From: an uncultured Paracoccaceae bacterium
GTDB lineage: Bacteria; Pseudomonadota; Alphaproteobacteria; Rhodobacterales; Rhodobacteraceae
Direction of reading: 5' to 3'
Assembly (NCBI GenBank): GCA_947497985.1
Contig: CANMIX010000006.1
Location: forward strand, 124,001 to 188,000
DNA: 64,000 bases
The notes under the pieces were generated by a model. That model worked only from the letters and a program-made list of their open reading frames with translations, searched no databases and was not told where the DNA came from. The position numbers were made by a program, and so were the translations under genes. Below, piece after piece: positions 17,983 to 27,022 of the stretch (position 1 is the stretch's first letter; the number at the start of each line of letters is the position of its first letter).

Positions 17983-17996
17983 TGAACAGTCGTTCA
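17983..17996. promoter_or_regulatory. candidate operator over the ivd transcription start
   Basis: A perfect dyad, TGAAC-AGTC-GTTCA, lies immediately after the -10 element and covers the predicted start of transcription. The half-site TGAAC/GTTCA with four central bases resembles sites of several TetR-family repressors. No regulator gene is next to it in the window. Confidence 0.5.
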
Positions 17997-18037
17997 ATAA
18001 TGGCGGCGGTGTGTCACTTGGTTTGGAGGAGAGGCCA

Positions 18038-19198
18038 ATGTTTACCGCAAGCATGCGTTTTGATCTTGGTGAGGACGTAAACGCCCTGCGTGATGTCGTA
18101 CAGCGCTGGGCACAGGAGCGGGTCAAGCCGCAAGCGGCAGAGATTGACCGCAGCAATTTGTTCCCATCTGGCCTTTGGTCTGAAATGGGCGCGCTGGGCC
18201 TGTTGGGGGTCACGGTGCCCGAAGAGTTTGGTGGCTCTGACATGAGCTATCTGGCGCATGTGGTTGCGGTGGAGGAGATTGCTCGGGCCAGCGCCTCGGT
18301 CTCGCTTTCCTATGGGGCGCATTCCAATCTTTGCGTCAACCAGATCAAACGCAATGGGACACCTGGGCAAAAGGCCAAATACCTGCCGAAGCTATGCGAC
18401 GGCTCCCACGTCGGCGCGCTTGCTATGTCTGAGGCAGGCGCCGGATCGGATGTGGTTTCGATGTCCCTGCGGGCAGAGAAACGCAACGACCGTTTTGTTT
18501 TGAATGGAAATAAATACTGGATCACCAACGGACCGGACGCCGACACGCTGGTGGTCTATGCCAAGACGGATCCGGACGCCGGAAAGCGGGGCATCACCGC
18601 CTTTCTTGTGGAAAAGACGATGGCGGGTTTTTCGACCTCTCCGCATTTCGACAAGCTGGGGATGCGGGGGTCGAACACGGCTGAGTTGATCTTTGATAAT
18701 GTGGAAGTACCCTTTGAAAACATCCTTGGCGAAGAGGGGCGTGGTGTTGCGGTCCTGATGTCAGGTCTGGACTACGAACGGGTGGTTCTGGCGGGGATCG
18801 GCACCGGTATCCTTGCCGCCTGTCTGGATGAGGTCATGCCCTATGTGAAAGAGCGCAAACAATTTGGGGAGCCCATCGGGAATTTCCAGCTGATGCAGGC
18901 CAAGATCGCGGATATGTACGCAGCGCTCAACACCGCGCGTGCTTATACCTATGAAGTGGCCAAGGCCTGTGACGCGGGAACCGTGACCCGACAGGATGCG
19001 GCGGCGTGCTGTCTTTATGCTTCTGAGGTTGCGATGACGCAGGCGCATCAGGCGGTGCAGGCGTTGGGCGGCGCTGGGTACCTCAATGACAATCCTGTGG
19101 GTCGCCTGTTCCGCGATGCAAAACTGATGGAGATCGGCGCGGGCACCAGTGAGATCCGGCGCATGTTGATCGGGCGCGAACTGATGGCGCAACAGTGA
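18038..19198 (+). CDS. ivd: isovaleryl-CoA dehydrogenase
   Basis: FAD-dependent acyl-CoA dehydrogenase that oxidises isovaleryl-CoA to 3-methylcrotonyl-CoA in leucine breakdown, passing electrons to ETF; 386 aa. MSEAGAGSDVVSM (about residue 129) and the C-terminal GAGTSEIRRMLIGREL are family motifs. The catalytic base in isovaleryl-CoA dehydrogenases is a Glu in the middle of the protein, and GLDYERVVLAG (about 244) supplies it, which separates this from short-chain enzymes. I chose ATG 18038 because GGAGGAG lies 8 nt upstream. The carboxylase, hydratase and lyase genes of the same pathway follow on the same strand after ompW. Confidence 0.93.
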   Translation: MFTASMRFDLGEDVNALRDVVQRWAQERVKPQAAEIDRSNLFPSGLWSEMGALGLLGVTVPEEFGGSDMSYLAHVVAVEEIARASASVSLSYGAHSNLCVNQIKRNGTPGQKAKYLPKLCDGSHVGALAMSEAGAGSDVVSMSLRAEKRNDRFVLNGNKYWITNGPDADTLVVYAKTDPDAGKRGITAFLVEKTMAGFSTSPHFDKLGMRGSNTAELIFDNVEVPFENILGEEGRGVAVLMSGLDYERVVLAGIGTGILAACLDEVMPYVKERKQFGEPIGNFQLMQAKIADMYAALNTARAYTYEVAKACDAGTVTRQDAAACCLYASEVAMTQAHQAVQALGGAGYLNDNPVGRLFRDAKLMEIGAGTSEIRRMLIGRELMAQQ

Positions 19199-19210
19199 GA
19201 CAGGCCGCAA

Positions 19211-19238
19211 AAAGGGCGCGCCACTGTGATGGCGCGCC
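19211..19238 (-). terminator. intrinsic terminator of ompW
   Basis: A perfect 9-bp stem, GGCGCGCCA-N6-TGGCGCGCC, is followed on the minus strand by CTTTTT, so it ends the ompW transcript. It lies between the converging ivd and ompW genes and may also slow transcripts from ivd. Confidence 0.8.
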
Positions 19239-19263
19239 GGGTGCACATGTATAAGATCAGAGA

Positions 19264-19869
19264 TCAGAAACGATGGACGTAAGCCAAACCCACAGTCACC
19301 GGATCAATCTCGGCAGTGCCAATGTCGCTGCCGTTCAGGCTGACATCGGATTCAATATTGATGTAGCGCACGTCCAGGCGGATCGCGCCGGTGTCACCGA
19401 CCAACCACTCCGCTCCAACGGTGGCCGCGAGACCAAAGCTGTCATCCAGCTCCAGGGTGCCAAGCGCGGATTCTTCTTCAAAAAACGTGGTGTAGTTCAG
19501 GCCAAGACCAACAAAGGGTTTGAAATTGCTCTGGGTCGGGAAGTGGTATTTGACCGACAAGGTGGGCGGCAGCTGTTTCACCGACCCGGCAAAGCCAAGA
19601 CCCGCCAGATTGACGTCATGTTCAAACGGCGAAGCCGCCAAAAGCTCGATCCCGATATTGTCGGCGACAAAATATTCAGCGGTGAACTGCAGCGCGGTGG
19701 CGTCGTCAATATCCGCATCCAACCCGGCCAGTGTGCCGTTGTCGGACTTGGGGTTCACGTTGACCAGACCAACACCAAGGGTCCAGTCCCCTTTGGATTG
19801 GGCGAACGCCGGAGCGGCAAGGGCCAAGCTGGCAACACCAAGGCACAGCGCGGTCATCATACGAGTCAT
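19264..19869 (-). CDS. ompW: OmpW family outer membrane protein
   Basis: Predicted 8-stranded beta-barrel of the outer membrane, 201 aa. A signal peptide spans residues 1-23 (ending APAFA before QSKGDW). Family features include DWTLGVGLVNVNPKSDNG, TAEYFVADNIGIELLAA (about residue 63), LPPTLSVKYHF, FKPFVGLGLNYT and the terminal aromatic residue in LAYVHRF required for barrel insertion. The physiological role of OmpW proteins is debated (passage of small hydrophobic molecules, stress response). It is transcribed against the leucine genes, has its own terminator, and an FNR-type box lies 61 nt upstream of its start. Confidence 0.92.
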   Translation of the reverse strand: MTRMMTALCLGVASLALAAPAFAQSKGDWTLGVGLVNVNPKSDNGTLAGLDADIDDATALQFTAEYFVADNIGIELLAASPFEHDVNLAGLGFAGSVKQLPPTLSVKYHFPTQSNFKPFVGLGLNYTTFFEEESALGTLELDDSFGLAATVGAEWLVGDTGAIRLDVRYINIESDVSLNGSDIGTAEIDPVTVGLAYVHRF

Positions 19870-19930
19870 GGATCTAATCCCTCTTGTTCTTTTGATGTCG
19901 CGAGACTGGATCCAAAACCGAGAGCCGACA

Positions 19931-19944
19931 CTGATTTAGATCAA
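19931..19944 (-). promoter_or_regulatory. candidate FnrL/Anr box upstream of ompW
   Basis: Read on the minus strand the site is TTGAT-CTAA-ATCAG, one mismatch from the FNR consensus TTGAT-N4-ATCAA. Its centre is 68 nt upstream of the ompW start codon, a distance compatible with activation at about -41.5. E. coli ompW is known to respond to FNR. The site is also about 100 nt upstream of mccB. Confidence 0.6.
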
Positions 19945-20039
19945 TCAAAACGCGCTTTAAATATCTGTTTTACAGACGAAAAACCTGCAGCGGGGATGCA
20001 TGAATATGCGCGGACCTCATTGTGTGAAGGGAGCGGGAC

Positions 20040-21644
20040 ATGAAGTTGCATTCACAGGCGCAACCGGGATCAAGCGCGTTTCAAGACAACCAAAAGGCGC
20101 ATCTGTCGATGTTGTCCGAAATCGCATCAGCAGCTGAGCGCGCGCAGATGGGCGGCGGAGAGAAATCCCGCAACCGACACACGGCGCGGGGTAAAATGCT
20201 GCCACGTCACCGGGTGGCAGAGCTGCTGGATCCGGGTGCGCCCTTCCTGGAAATCGGAGCCACCGCAGCCCATGACATGTATGATGGCGCCGCCCCGTGC
20301 GCCGGGGTGATTGCCGGGATCGGGCAGATCCACGGGCAGGATGTGATGGTGGTCTGCAATGATGCAACCGTCAAAGGCGGCACCTATTATCCGATGACGG
20401 TCAAGAAACACCTGCGCGCCCAAGAGATCGCCGAGGAAAACCATCTGCCCTGCGTCTATCTGGTCGACAGCGGCGGCGCCAATCTGCCCAATCAAGATGA
20501 GGTCTTCCCCGACCGTGACCACTTTGGTCGGATCTTTTACAACCAAGCCCGGATGAGCGCGAAGGGGATTGCCCAGATCGCAGTTGTCATGGGGTCGTGC
20601 ACCGCAGGTGGCGCCTATGTGCCGGCCATGTCGGATGTGTCGATCATTGTGCGGGACCAGGGCACCATTTTCCTTGCGGGTCCACCACTGGTGAAAGCGG
20701 CCACAGGGGAAGTCGTCTCGGCCGAGGATCTGGGCGGTGGTGATGTACATACGCGCCTGTCCGGCGTCGCGGATTATCTGGCAGAAGATGACGCCCATGC
20801 GTTGGCGCTGGCGCGTCGTGCGGTAAAATCGTTGAACACCAGCTGCCCCGACACGGTTGACTGGCAAACGCCGGAACCACCCGCCTATGACCCCGAAGAG
20901 ATCCTGGGCGTGGTGCCTGCGGATCTGCGCACGCCTTATGACGCACGAGAGGTGATTGCGCGCCTGGTGGACGGCTCCCGCTTTGATGAATTCAAAGCGC
21001 GCTTTGGCGAGACATTGGTCACAGGGTTTGCCCATATCGAAGGGTGTCCTGTGGGGATCTTGGCCAACAATGGGGTGATCTTTTCCGAGGCGGCGCAAAA
21101 GGGCGCGCATTTTGTCGAACTCTGTTCTCAACGGCGTATCCCTTTGCTGTTTCTGCAAAACGTGACCGGGTTCATGGTTGGGCAGAAATACGAAAACGAA
21201 GGCATCGCCCGTCACGGGGCCAAGCTGGTGACTGCGGTGGCCACGACCGCGGTGCCTAAAATCACTTTGCTTATCGGAGGCTCCTTTGGTGCGGGCAATT
21301 ATGGGATGGCAGGTCGTGCCTATTCGCCCCGGTTCCTGTGGAGTTGGCCGAACAGTCGCATCTCGGTCATGGGTGGCGCGCAGGCTGCCGGGGTTCTAGC
21401 CACGGTGAAACGGGACGCGCTGGAACGCGCAGGCGAAACATGGAGCACCGAGGACGAAGCGGCCTTCAAACAGCCAACGCTTGAGATGTTCGAGCGGCAA
21501 AGCCATCCGCTTTATGCTTCGGCGCGGCTTTGGGATGATGGGGTGATTGATCCACGCAAGTCACGCGAGGTTCTGGCGCTGTCGTTGCGGGCGGCCCTGA
21601 ATGCCCCGATTGAGGAGACGCGGTTTGGCCTGTTTCGGATGTAA
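20040..21644 (+). CDS. mccB: methylcrotonoyl-CoA carboxylase, carboxyltransferase (beta) subunit
   Basis: Transfers the carboxyl group from biotin to 3-methylcrotonyl-CoA; 534 aa, the usual size. Crotonase-fold carboxyltransferase features are [20 protein letters not shown] (about residue 105), [35 protein letters not shown] and the C-terminal [28 protein letters not shown] and the biotin partner downstream point to methylcrotonyl rather than propionyl substrate. A GGGAG ribosome site precedes the ATG. It heads the mccB-mccA-lyase-hydratase operon (spacing 14, 9 and 1 nt). Confidence 0.95.
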   Translation: MKLHSQAQPGSSAFQDNQKAHLSMLSEIASAAERAQMGGGEKSRNRHTARGKMLPRHRVAELLDPGAPFLEIGATAAHDMYDGAAPCAGVIAGIGQIHGQDVMVVCNDATVKGGTYYPMTVKKHLRAQEIAEENHLPCVYLVDSGGANLPNQDEVFPDRDHFGRIFYNQARMSAKGIAQIAVVMGSCTAGGAYVPAMSDVSIIVRDQGTIFLAGPPLVKAATGEVVSAEDLGGGDVHTRLSGVADYLAEDDAHALALARRAVKSLNTSCPDTVDWQTPEPPAYDPEEILGVVPADLRTPYDAREVIARLVDGSRFDEFKARFGETLVTGFAHIEGCPVGILANNGVIFSEAAQKGAHFVELCSQRRIPLLFLQNVTGFMVGQKYENEGIARHGAKLVTAVATTAVPKITLLIGGSFGAGNYGMAGRAYSPRFLWSWPNSRISVMGGAQAAGVLATVKRDALERAGETWSTEDEAAFKQPTLEMFERQSHPLYASARLWDDGVIDPRKSREVLALSLRAALNAPIEETRFGLFRM

Positions 21645-21658
21645 GGGGAGGATGTGCG

Positions 21659-23602
21659 ATGTTTGATAAAATCCTGATCGCCAACCGGGGAGAGATTGCC
21701 TGCCGGGTCATGCAAACGGCGCAGTCCATGGGCGTCGCCTGCGTTGCGGTCTATTCAGACGCGGACAAAGATGCGCGTCACGTGCAAATGGCGGATGACG
21801 CGATCCACATCGGTGGCGCGGCCCCGGCAGACAGCTATCTGCTGGGCGAACGTATCATCGGGGCCGCGCGGGCCACCGGTGCACAGGCCATCCACCCGGG
21901 CTATGGTTTTCTGTCTGAGAACCCGGATTTTGTTGAAGCGGTGGAGGCGGCAGGCCTGACCTTTATTGGCCCTTCTGCGACCGCCATTCGCGCGATGGGA
22001 TTAAAAGGCGCCGCCAAGGTCAAGATGGAGACCGCAGGCGTTCCGGTCGTGCCTGGGTATCACGGTGCCAATCAGGACGCGGACCATCTGGCACGGGCCG
22101 CAGCAGACATCGGCTATCCTGTTTTGATCAAGGCGGTGGCCGGCGGCGGTGGCAAGGGGATGCGCCTGGTGGCGCAAGCGGCAGAGTTCACAGATGCGCT
22201 CGACAGTGCGCGCCGAGAGGCGGAGGCGGCGTTTGGCAACCCTGCGGTGCTGATCGAGAAATTCGTGCAACAGCCGCGCCATATAGAAGTGCAGGTCTTT
22301 GGTGATGGGACGCGCGCCGTGCATTTGTTTGAGCGGGATTGCTCGCTGCAACGGCGCCACCAGAAGGTGATCGAAGAAGCACCCGCGCCGGGCATGACGG
22401 ATGACATGCGCCGCGCCATGGGGCAGGCGGCGGTGCGGGCCGCCGAAAGCATTGGCTACGCTGGGGCCGGAACGGTTGAATTCATCGTCGACGCCTCGGA
22501 TGGACTGCGGCCTGACCGGTTCTGGTTCATGGAGATGAACACCCGCCTGCAGGTCGAACACCCGGTGACCGAGGCAATTACAGGTGTGGATCTGGTGGCC
22601 TGGCAGCTGCGCGTCGCGGCTGGAGAGCCGCTGCCCTTGGCGCAGGAGGACTTGACGATTTCGGGCCATGCGTTTGAGGCGCGCATCTATGCCGAGGACG
22701 TGCCTGCGGGGTTCCTGCCTGCAACCGGGACATTGAGCCATCTGACCTTTGCATCAGATGCGCGGGTCGACAGCGGGGTGCGCGCTGGCGATGAGATCAG
22801 CCCCTGGTATGATCCGATGATTGCCAAACTGACCATACACGGTGAAACCCGCGCCATCGCATTGGCGCGGATGCGACAGGCCTTGGCGCAGACACAGATT
22901 GCTGGGGTCATTACCAATCTGTCTTTTCTGTCGGCGCTTTCTGCGCATCCGGGATTTGCGGCGGGGGATGTGGACACGGGCCTGATCGAACGGGATAGGG
23001 CGCAGTTGATCCCGCAGATGACTGCCACCGCTGCGCACGTCATCGCTGCCGGGCAGCAGGTTCTGGGGCTGGCTGACAGAGAGGCCTACTGCGGCTTTAC
23101 CCTTTGGGCACCTTTGGAGCGGCGGGTGGAGTTGATGCTTGGTGAGGATGTGATCGAGGCCTGGGTGGCCATCCATTCCGCAGACCACCAATCCTGGCGG
23201 GTGGCGGGAGAAACCATCGATGCCCACCGCGCGGGCCCGCAGTGGCAGGCAAACGGACGAAACTTGCCCACGGCCTTCCAGTATGGGGGCCATGTCACCG
23301 TTTTTGGCCCGACATCGATTGTGTTTGATGTGAGCGACCCGCTGGATCGCCAGTCCAGTGCAGGTGGGGACGATACGGTGATCGCAGCGCCGATGCCCGG
23401 TCTGGTCAAAGCGCTGTTTGCCGAGCCGGGGCAGAACGTGAAGCAGGGCGAACGGCTGGCCATTCTGGAGGCGATGAAGATGGAACATGCCTTGCTGGCC
23501 GCGCGCGACGGCGTGGTCAAAGAGGTGATGGTCAAAGCGCAGGATCAGGTTACAGTCGGAGCACCGCTGATCCAATTGGTCGCGGCAGAGGAGACACCAT
23601 AG
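21659..23602 (+). CDS. mccA: methylcrotonoyl-CoA carboxylase, biotin-containing (alpha) subunit
   Basis: Carries the biotin carboxylase and biotin-carrier domains, 647 aa. Order: N-terminal KILIANRGEIACRVM, the ATP-grasp glycine loop AVAGGGGKGMRLV (about residue 160), FMEMNTRLQVEHPVTE (about 290), and a C-terminal biotinyl domain with the attachment lysine in EAMKMEH (about residue 603). ATP-dependent carboxylation of biotin here feeds MccB. BirA, which would biotinylate it, is encoded at 42385. It starts 14 nt after mccB. Confidence 0.95.
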   Translation: MFDKILIANRGEIACRVMQTAQSMGVACVAVYSDADKDARHVQMADDAIHIGGAAPADSYLLGERIIGAARATGAQAIHPGYGFLSENPDFVEAVEAAGLTFIGPSATAIRAMGLKGAAKVKMETAGVPVVPGYHGANQDADHLARAAADIGYPVLIKAVAGGGGKGMRLVAQAAEFTDALDSARREAEAAFGNPAVLIEKFVQQPRHIEVQVFGDGTRAVHLFERDCSLQRRHQKVIEEAPAPGMTDDMRRAMGQAAVRAAESIGYAGAGTVEFIVDASDGLRPDRFWFMEMNTRLQVEHPVTEAITGVDLVAWQLRVAAGEPLPLAQEDLTISGHAFEARIYAEDVPAGFLPATGTLSHLTFASDARVDSGVRAGDEISPWYDPMIAKLTIHGETRAIALARMRQALAQTQIAGVITNLSFLSALSAHPGFAAGDVDTGLIERDRAQLIPQMTATAAHVIAAGQQVLGLADREAYCGFTLWAPLERRVELMLGEDVIEAWVAIHSADHQSWRVAGETIDAHRAGPQWQANGRNLPTAFQYGGHVTVFGPTSIVFDVSDPLDRQSSAGGDDTVIAAPMPGLVKALFAEPGQNVKQGERLAILEAMKMEHALLAARDGVVKEVMVKAQDQVTVGAPLIQLVAAEETP

Positions 23603-23611
23603 GAGGGTGGA

Positions 23612-24478
23612 ATGGGAGAGCGCGTCGAGATTTTTGAAGTGGGGCCACGCGATGGTCTGCAAAATGAACCACACCCCATCGGGGTCGCCCAGAAGGTGGC
23701 CCTTGTTGACAAGCTGTCAGATGCCGGGTTTGGCCGGATTGAAGTCGGCAGTTTTGTCTCTCCGAAATGGGTGCCGCAAATGGGGGAAAGCGATAAAGTC
23801 TTCGCCACCATCGCCCGGGCCCCTGCAACCCGTTACGCAGCGCTTGTGCCCAATATGATGGGCTATGGTATGGCCGTTACCGCCCGCGCGGATGAGATTG
23901 CAGTGTTTGCCTCAGCCTCGGAAGGGTTTTCAAAGGCCAATGTGAACGCCACGATCGCCGAAAGCCTCGACCGGTTTCGTCCCATCTTGGAAGAAGCACG
24001 CCACATTGACCTGCCTGTGCGGGGCTATGTGTCCTGCGTGACCGACTGCCCTTATGATGGTGCAGTGGACCCGGCAAATGTGGCGCGCGTTGCAGATCAG
24101 CTGTTTGCCATGGGCTGTTATGAGATCTCACTGGGGGACACCCTGGGGCAGGGCACTGCGGACAGCGTGTCACGCATGGTTCTGGCGGTGCGTGATCACG
24201 TGCCCGCAGGACGGCTGGCCGGGCATTTCCATGACACCAATGGGCAGGCGCTGGATAATGTCGATTGCGCTTTGGCTTTGGGAGTGCGGGTGTTTGATGG
24301 GGCGATTGGTGGCCTTGGGGGATGTCCGTTTGTACCGGGGGCGGCCGGCAATGTGGCAACCGAGGCCTTGAACGCGCATCTGGTGCGACTGGGCTTTGAA
24401 ACTGGTCTCGACCAGACCGCATTGGACAATGCTGCGACCTTTGCCCAGTCGCTGCGTGCGCCGGCGCCGGTCGGCTGA
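23612..24478 (+). CDS. mvaB: hydroxymethylglutaryl-CoA lyase
   Basis: Cleaves HMG-CoA to acetyl-CoA and acetoacetate, the last leucine-specific step; 288 aa. TIM-barrel family motifs: EVGPRDGLQNE (about residue 8), the metal-binding HFHDTNGQALDN (about 205) and the active-site Cys in GGLGGCPFVPGAAGN (about 230). AGGAGGG lies upstream of the ATG. It sits between mccA (9-nt gap) and the hydratase gene (1-nt gap), so translation is probably coupled. Confidence 0.95.
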   Translation: MGERVEIFEVGPRDGLQNEPHPIGVAQKVALVDKLSDAGFGRIEVGSFVSPKWVPQMGESDKVFATIARAPATRYAALVPNMMGYGMAVTARADEIAVFASASEGFSKANVNATIAESLDRFRPILEEARHIDLPVRGYVSCVTDCPYDGAVDPANVARVADQLFAMGCYEISLGDTLGQGTADSVSRMVLAVRDHVPAGRLAGHFHDTNGQALDNVDCALALGVRVFDGAIGGLGGCPFVPGAAGNVATEALNAHLVRLGFETGLDQTALDNAATFAQSLRAPAPVG

Positions 24479-24479
24479 T

Positions 24480-25262
24480 ATGTTCGAAACACTCACATTG
24501 GAACGGGACGCGCGCGGGGTGGCGACCGTGACCTTGAACCGCCCCGACAAACACAACGCCATGTCGGGGCTAATGATCGACGAGCTGACCCAGATCGCAC
24601 AGGATCTCGCGGGCGATACCTCGGTGCGCGTGGTGGTTTTGGCGGCCACGGGAAAGAGTTTTTGCGCCGGCGCGGACCTTGGTTGGATGCAAGCCCAGAT
24701 TGCATCCGATGCTGCGACGCGGCGTCAAGAGGCGCGCAGTTTGGCGATGATGCTTATGCATTGGAATGATTTACCAAAACCAGTGATCGCTGCGGTGCAG
24801 GGCAATGCCTTTGGGGGCGGGGTTGGCCTGATTTCCATCTGTGACATCGCCATTGGGGCGTCCGGGGCACACATGGCGCTGACCGAGACCCGTCTGGGGC
24901 TGATCCCTGCAACGATTGGCCCTTATGTTATTGCCAAAATCGGCGAAGCCCATGCCCGTCAGGTCATTTTGTCCGCACGAATATTCAAGGCAGAGGAGGC
25001 GGTTAGCTTTAATCTGCTGAATCGGGTGGTTTCGCGCGACTCTTTGTCCTCCGCAGTCGAGGAAGAAGTGACTCACTGCCTCAGTTGTGCGCCCCAAGCC
25101 ACCGCGGCTGCAAAAAAAATGATCCGTGAACTGGGCGTGAAGGTGGATGAAGTGGTAATTTCGCGCACAATTGACGCATTGGCCGAGTGTTGGGAAAGTG
25201 GCGAAGCTGGGGCAGGGATTGCCGCATTCTTTAACAAAGAGGCACCCCCGTGGAGGAGGTAA
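24480..25262 (+). CDS. liuC: methylglutaconyl-CoA hydratase (enoyl-CoA hydratase family)
   Basis: Crotonase-fold hydratase of 260 aa. Given its place after the carboxylase and lyase genes, it most likely hydrates 3-methylglutaconyl-CoA to HMG-CoA. Features: VTLNRPDKHNAMSGLMIDEL (about residue 18), the oxyanion-hole segment FCAGADLGWMQ (about 61), FGGGVGLISICDIAIG (about 110) and TETRLGLIPATIGPYV. The ATG at 24480 begins one base after the lyase stop; an upstream in-frame extension to 24396 would overlap the lyase gene by 83 nt and is rejected. The name rests on context; the sequence alone only gives enoyl-CoA hydratase family. Confidence 0.87.
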   Translation: MFETLTLERDARGVATVTLNRPDKHNAMSGLMIDELTQIAQDLAGDTSVRVVVLAATGKSFCAGADLGWMQAQIASDAATRRQEARSLAMMLMHWNDLPKPVIAAVQGNAFGGGVGLISICDIAIGASGAHMALTETRLGLIPATIGPYVIAKIGEAHARQVILSARIFKAEEAVSFNLLNRVVSRDSLSSAVEEEVTHCLSCAPQATAAAKKMIRELGVKVDEVVISRTIDALAECWESGEAGAGIAAFFNKEAPPWRR

Positions 25263-25406
25263 ATTATTGAAAAGTCGCGCCTTTTTTTGTGGCTCTGGGG
25301 AGGGCTTAACAGGTGTGACTAATCCTATGAAAAAACTCGGAAATATCAAGGCGAGGCATCGTGGCCGCTTCGTTCAAAGAACGGTTAGCTATTAACCATG
25401 CGTTGG

Positions 25407-25435
25407 TTGACGCTCATGTGGCACGGGGGTAGACA
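25407..25435 (+). promoter_or_regulatory. candidate promoter of the nuo operon
   Basis: TTGACG (25407-25412), a 17-nt spacer and TAGACA (25430-25435) lie 64 nt upstream of the nuoA start. The -35 is the same hexamer as at ivd; the -10 is weak. A small dyad GGTTA-N5-TAACC (25383-25397) lies just upstream and could bind a regulator. Confidence 0.45.
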
Positions 25436-25499
25436 CAGGCCAAGTCAACACGCCAATTGACGGCGCGCAAGAATCTGCGTGCGCGGAAAGGAGCCACTC

Positions 25500-25865
25500 G
25501 TGGAAGAGATGTTGCGGGAGTACCTCCCGATCCTCGTGTTTCTGGCCATCGCGGTCGGGCTTGGAATTGTGCTAATTCTAGCAGCGGTTGTTCTCGCTGT
25601 GCGCAATCCAGATCCGGAGAAGGTCAGTGCTTATGAATGTGGTTTCAACGCATTCGATGACGCCCGTATGAAATTCGACGTACGTTTCTATCTGGTGTCG
25701 ATCCTGTTCATCATTTTTGACCTGGAAATTGCATTCCTGTTTCCCTGGGCCGTCGGGTTCAAGGATATCAGCGACATCGGCTTTTGGTCGATGATGGTGT
25801 TCCTGGGCGTTTTGACCATCGGCTTTGCCTATGAGTGGAAGAAGGGAGCCCTGGAATGGGAGTGA
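25500..25865 (+). CDS. nuoA: NADH-quinone oxidoreductase subunit A
   Basis: Small membrane subunit of complex I, 121 aa with three predicted helices. Signature: [20 protein letters not shown] (about residues 37-56), holding the conserved Cys loop near the quinone channel, then [21 protein letters not shown] chose the GTG at 25500 because AAAGGAG lies 7 nt upstream; an earlier in-frame GTG at 25479 has no ribosome site. It is the first gene of the operon and overlaps nuoB by 10 nt. Confidence 0.95.
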   Translation: MEEMLREYLPILVFLAIAVGLGIVLILAAVVLAVRNPDPEKVSAYECGFNAFDDARMKFDVRFYLVSILFIIFDLEIAFLFPWAVGFKDISDIGFWSMMVFLGVLTIGFAYEWKKGALEWE

Positions 25866-26389
25866 TGACCGGAGCCAATACGGCTGGCGTCGACAAGGAA
25901 GTTGTCACCCAGGCTCTCAACACCGAGTTGCAGGACAAAGGTTTTCTGCTGACCTCCTCGGAAGATATCATCAATTGGGCCCGTACCGGGTCCCTGCACT
26001 GGATGACCTTTGGTTTGGCGTGCTGCGCGGTTGAGATGATGCACGTGGCGATGCCGCGTTATGACTGTGAACGTTTTGGGATCGCGCCACGCGCCTCCCC
26101 GCGCCAGTCTGACGTGATGATTGTTGCGGGTACGCTGACCAACAAGATGGCCCCAGCTCTGCGCAAGGTTTATGACCAGATGCCAGAGCCACGCTATGTG
26201 ATCTCGATGGGATCCTGTGCGAATGGTGGTGGCTACTACCACTATTCCTACTCGGTTGTGCGTGGCTGTGACCGTGTGGTTCCCGTGGATATTTATGTGC
26301 CGGGTTGTCCTCCGACAGCCGAAGCGCTGCTTTATGGTTTGATGCAGCTGCAACGTAAGATCCGCCGCACCGGCACTTTGGTGCGTTGA
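25856..26389 (+). CDS. nuoB: NADH-quinone oxidoreductase subunit B
   Basis: Peripheral-arm subunit holding cluster N2, the last electron carrier before quinone; 177 aa. The four N2 ligands are visible in [10 protein letters not shown] (tandem Cys), GSCANGG and [13 protein letters not shown] chose the ATG at 25856, where AGGGAG lies 7 nt upstream; ATG 25865 is an alternative three codons downstream. The start lies inside the end of nuoA, indicating coupled translation. Confidence 0.96.
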   Translation: MGVMTGANTAGVDKEVVTQALNTELQDKGFLLTSSEDIINWARTGSLHWMTFGLACCAVEMMHVAMPRYDCERFGIAPRASPRQSDVMIVAGTLTNKMAPALRKVYDQMPEPRYVISMGSCANGGGYYHYSYSVVRGCDRVVPVDIYVPGCPPTAEALLYGLMQLQRKIRRTGTLVR

Positions 26390-26413
26390 TCGGCTTGGGT
26401 TGGAGTGATTGAA

Positions 26414-27022
26414 ATGACTGAAGCACTAAACGAGCTTGGCGCACAGATCGAAACCAGACGCCCCGAATGCGTTCTGGCCTGGGATGTGACACTGGATGAG
26501 CTGACCATCAACGTAAAGCCCAGCAATATTGTGGGCCTGGTTGAATTCCTGTTGTCGGATCCAGCCTGCAAGTTCTCGACCCTGGTGGACATCACGGCGG
26601 TTGACTACCCCGAGCGGACCAAACGGTTCGACGTGGTCTACCACTTCCTGTCGATGTACACGAACCAGCGGATCCGCCTGCGGGTGAGCCTGCGCGAGGA
26701 CGAGATGATCGCGTCTATTGTCAACGTTCACCCCTCGGCCAACTGGTTCGAGCGTGAAGTGTTCGACATGTTCGGCATCCTCTTCACCGGCCACCCGGAC
26801 CTGCGCCGTCTGTTGACCGATTATGGTTTCCGCGGCCATCCGCTGCGCAAGGATTTCCCGACAACTGGCTACACCGAAGTGCGTTATGACGAGGCGCAAA
26901 AGCGTGTTGTCTATGAACCCGTGAAACTGGTTCAGGAATATCGCCAGTTTGATTTCATGAGCCCCTGGGAAGGTGCGGAATACATCCTTCCGGGTGACGA
27001 GAAAAACGGTGAGGCGAAATGA
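26414..27022 (+). CDS. nuoC: NADH-quinone oxidoreductase subunit C (30 kDa)
   Basis: Hydrophilic connecting-arm subunit, 202 aa, not fused to NuoD here. The 30-kDa subunit signature [15 protein letters not shown] (about residue 70) is followed by [20 protein letters not shown] (about 115) and the [11 protein letters not shown] segment. The ATG at 26414 has TTGGAG 8 nt upstream, better than an in-frame GTG at 26405. It overlaps nuoD by 4 nt. Confidence 0.96.
   Translation: MTEALNELGAQIETRRPECVLAWDVTLDELTINVKPSNIVGLVEFLLSDPACKFSTLVDITAVDYPERTKRFDVVYHFLSMYTNQRIRLRVSLREDEMIASIVNVHPSANWFEREVFDMFGILFTGHPDLRRLLTDYGFRGHPLRKDFPTTGYTEVRYDEAQKRVVYEPVKLVQEYRQFDFMSPWEGAEYILPGDEKNGEAK

Noticed and set aside
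25267-25395. A 42-codon frame starting TTG with GGAGGAGG just upstream, between the hydratase gene and nuo
   Set aside because: The GGAGGAGG encodes the last residues (WRR) of the hydratase, the start is a rare TTG, and the peptide has no recognisable feature. It also overlaps the likely promoter region.
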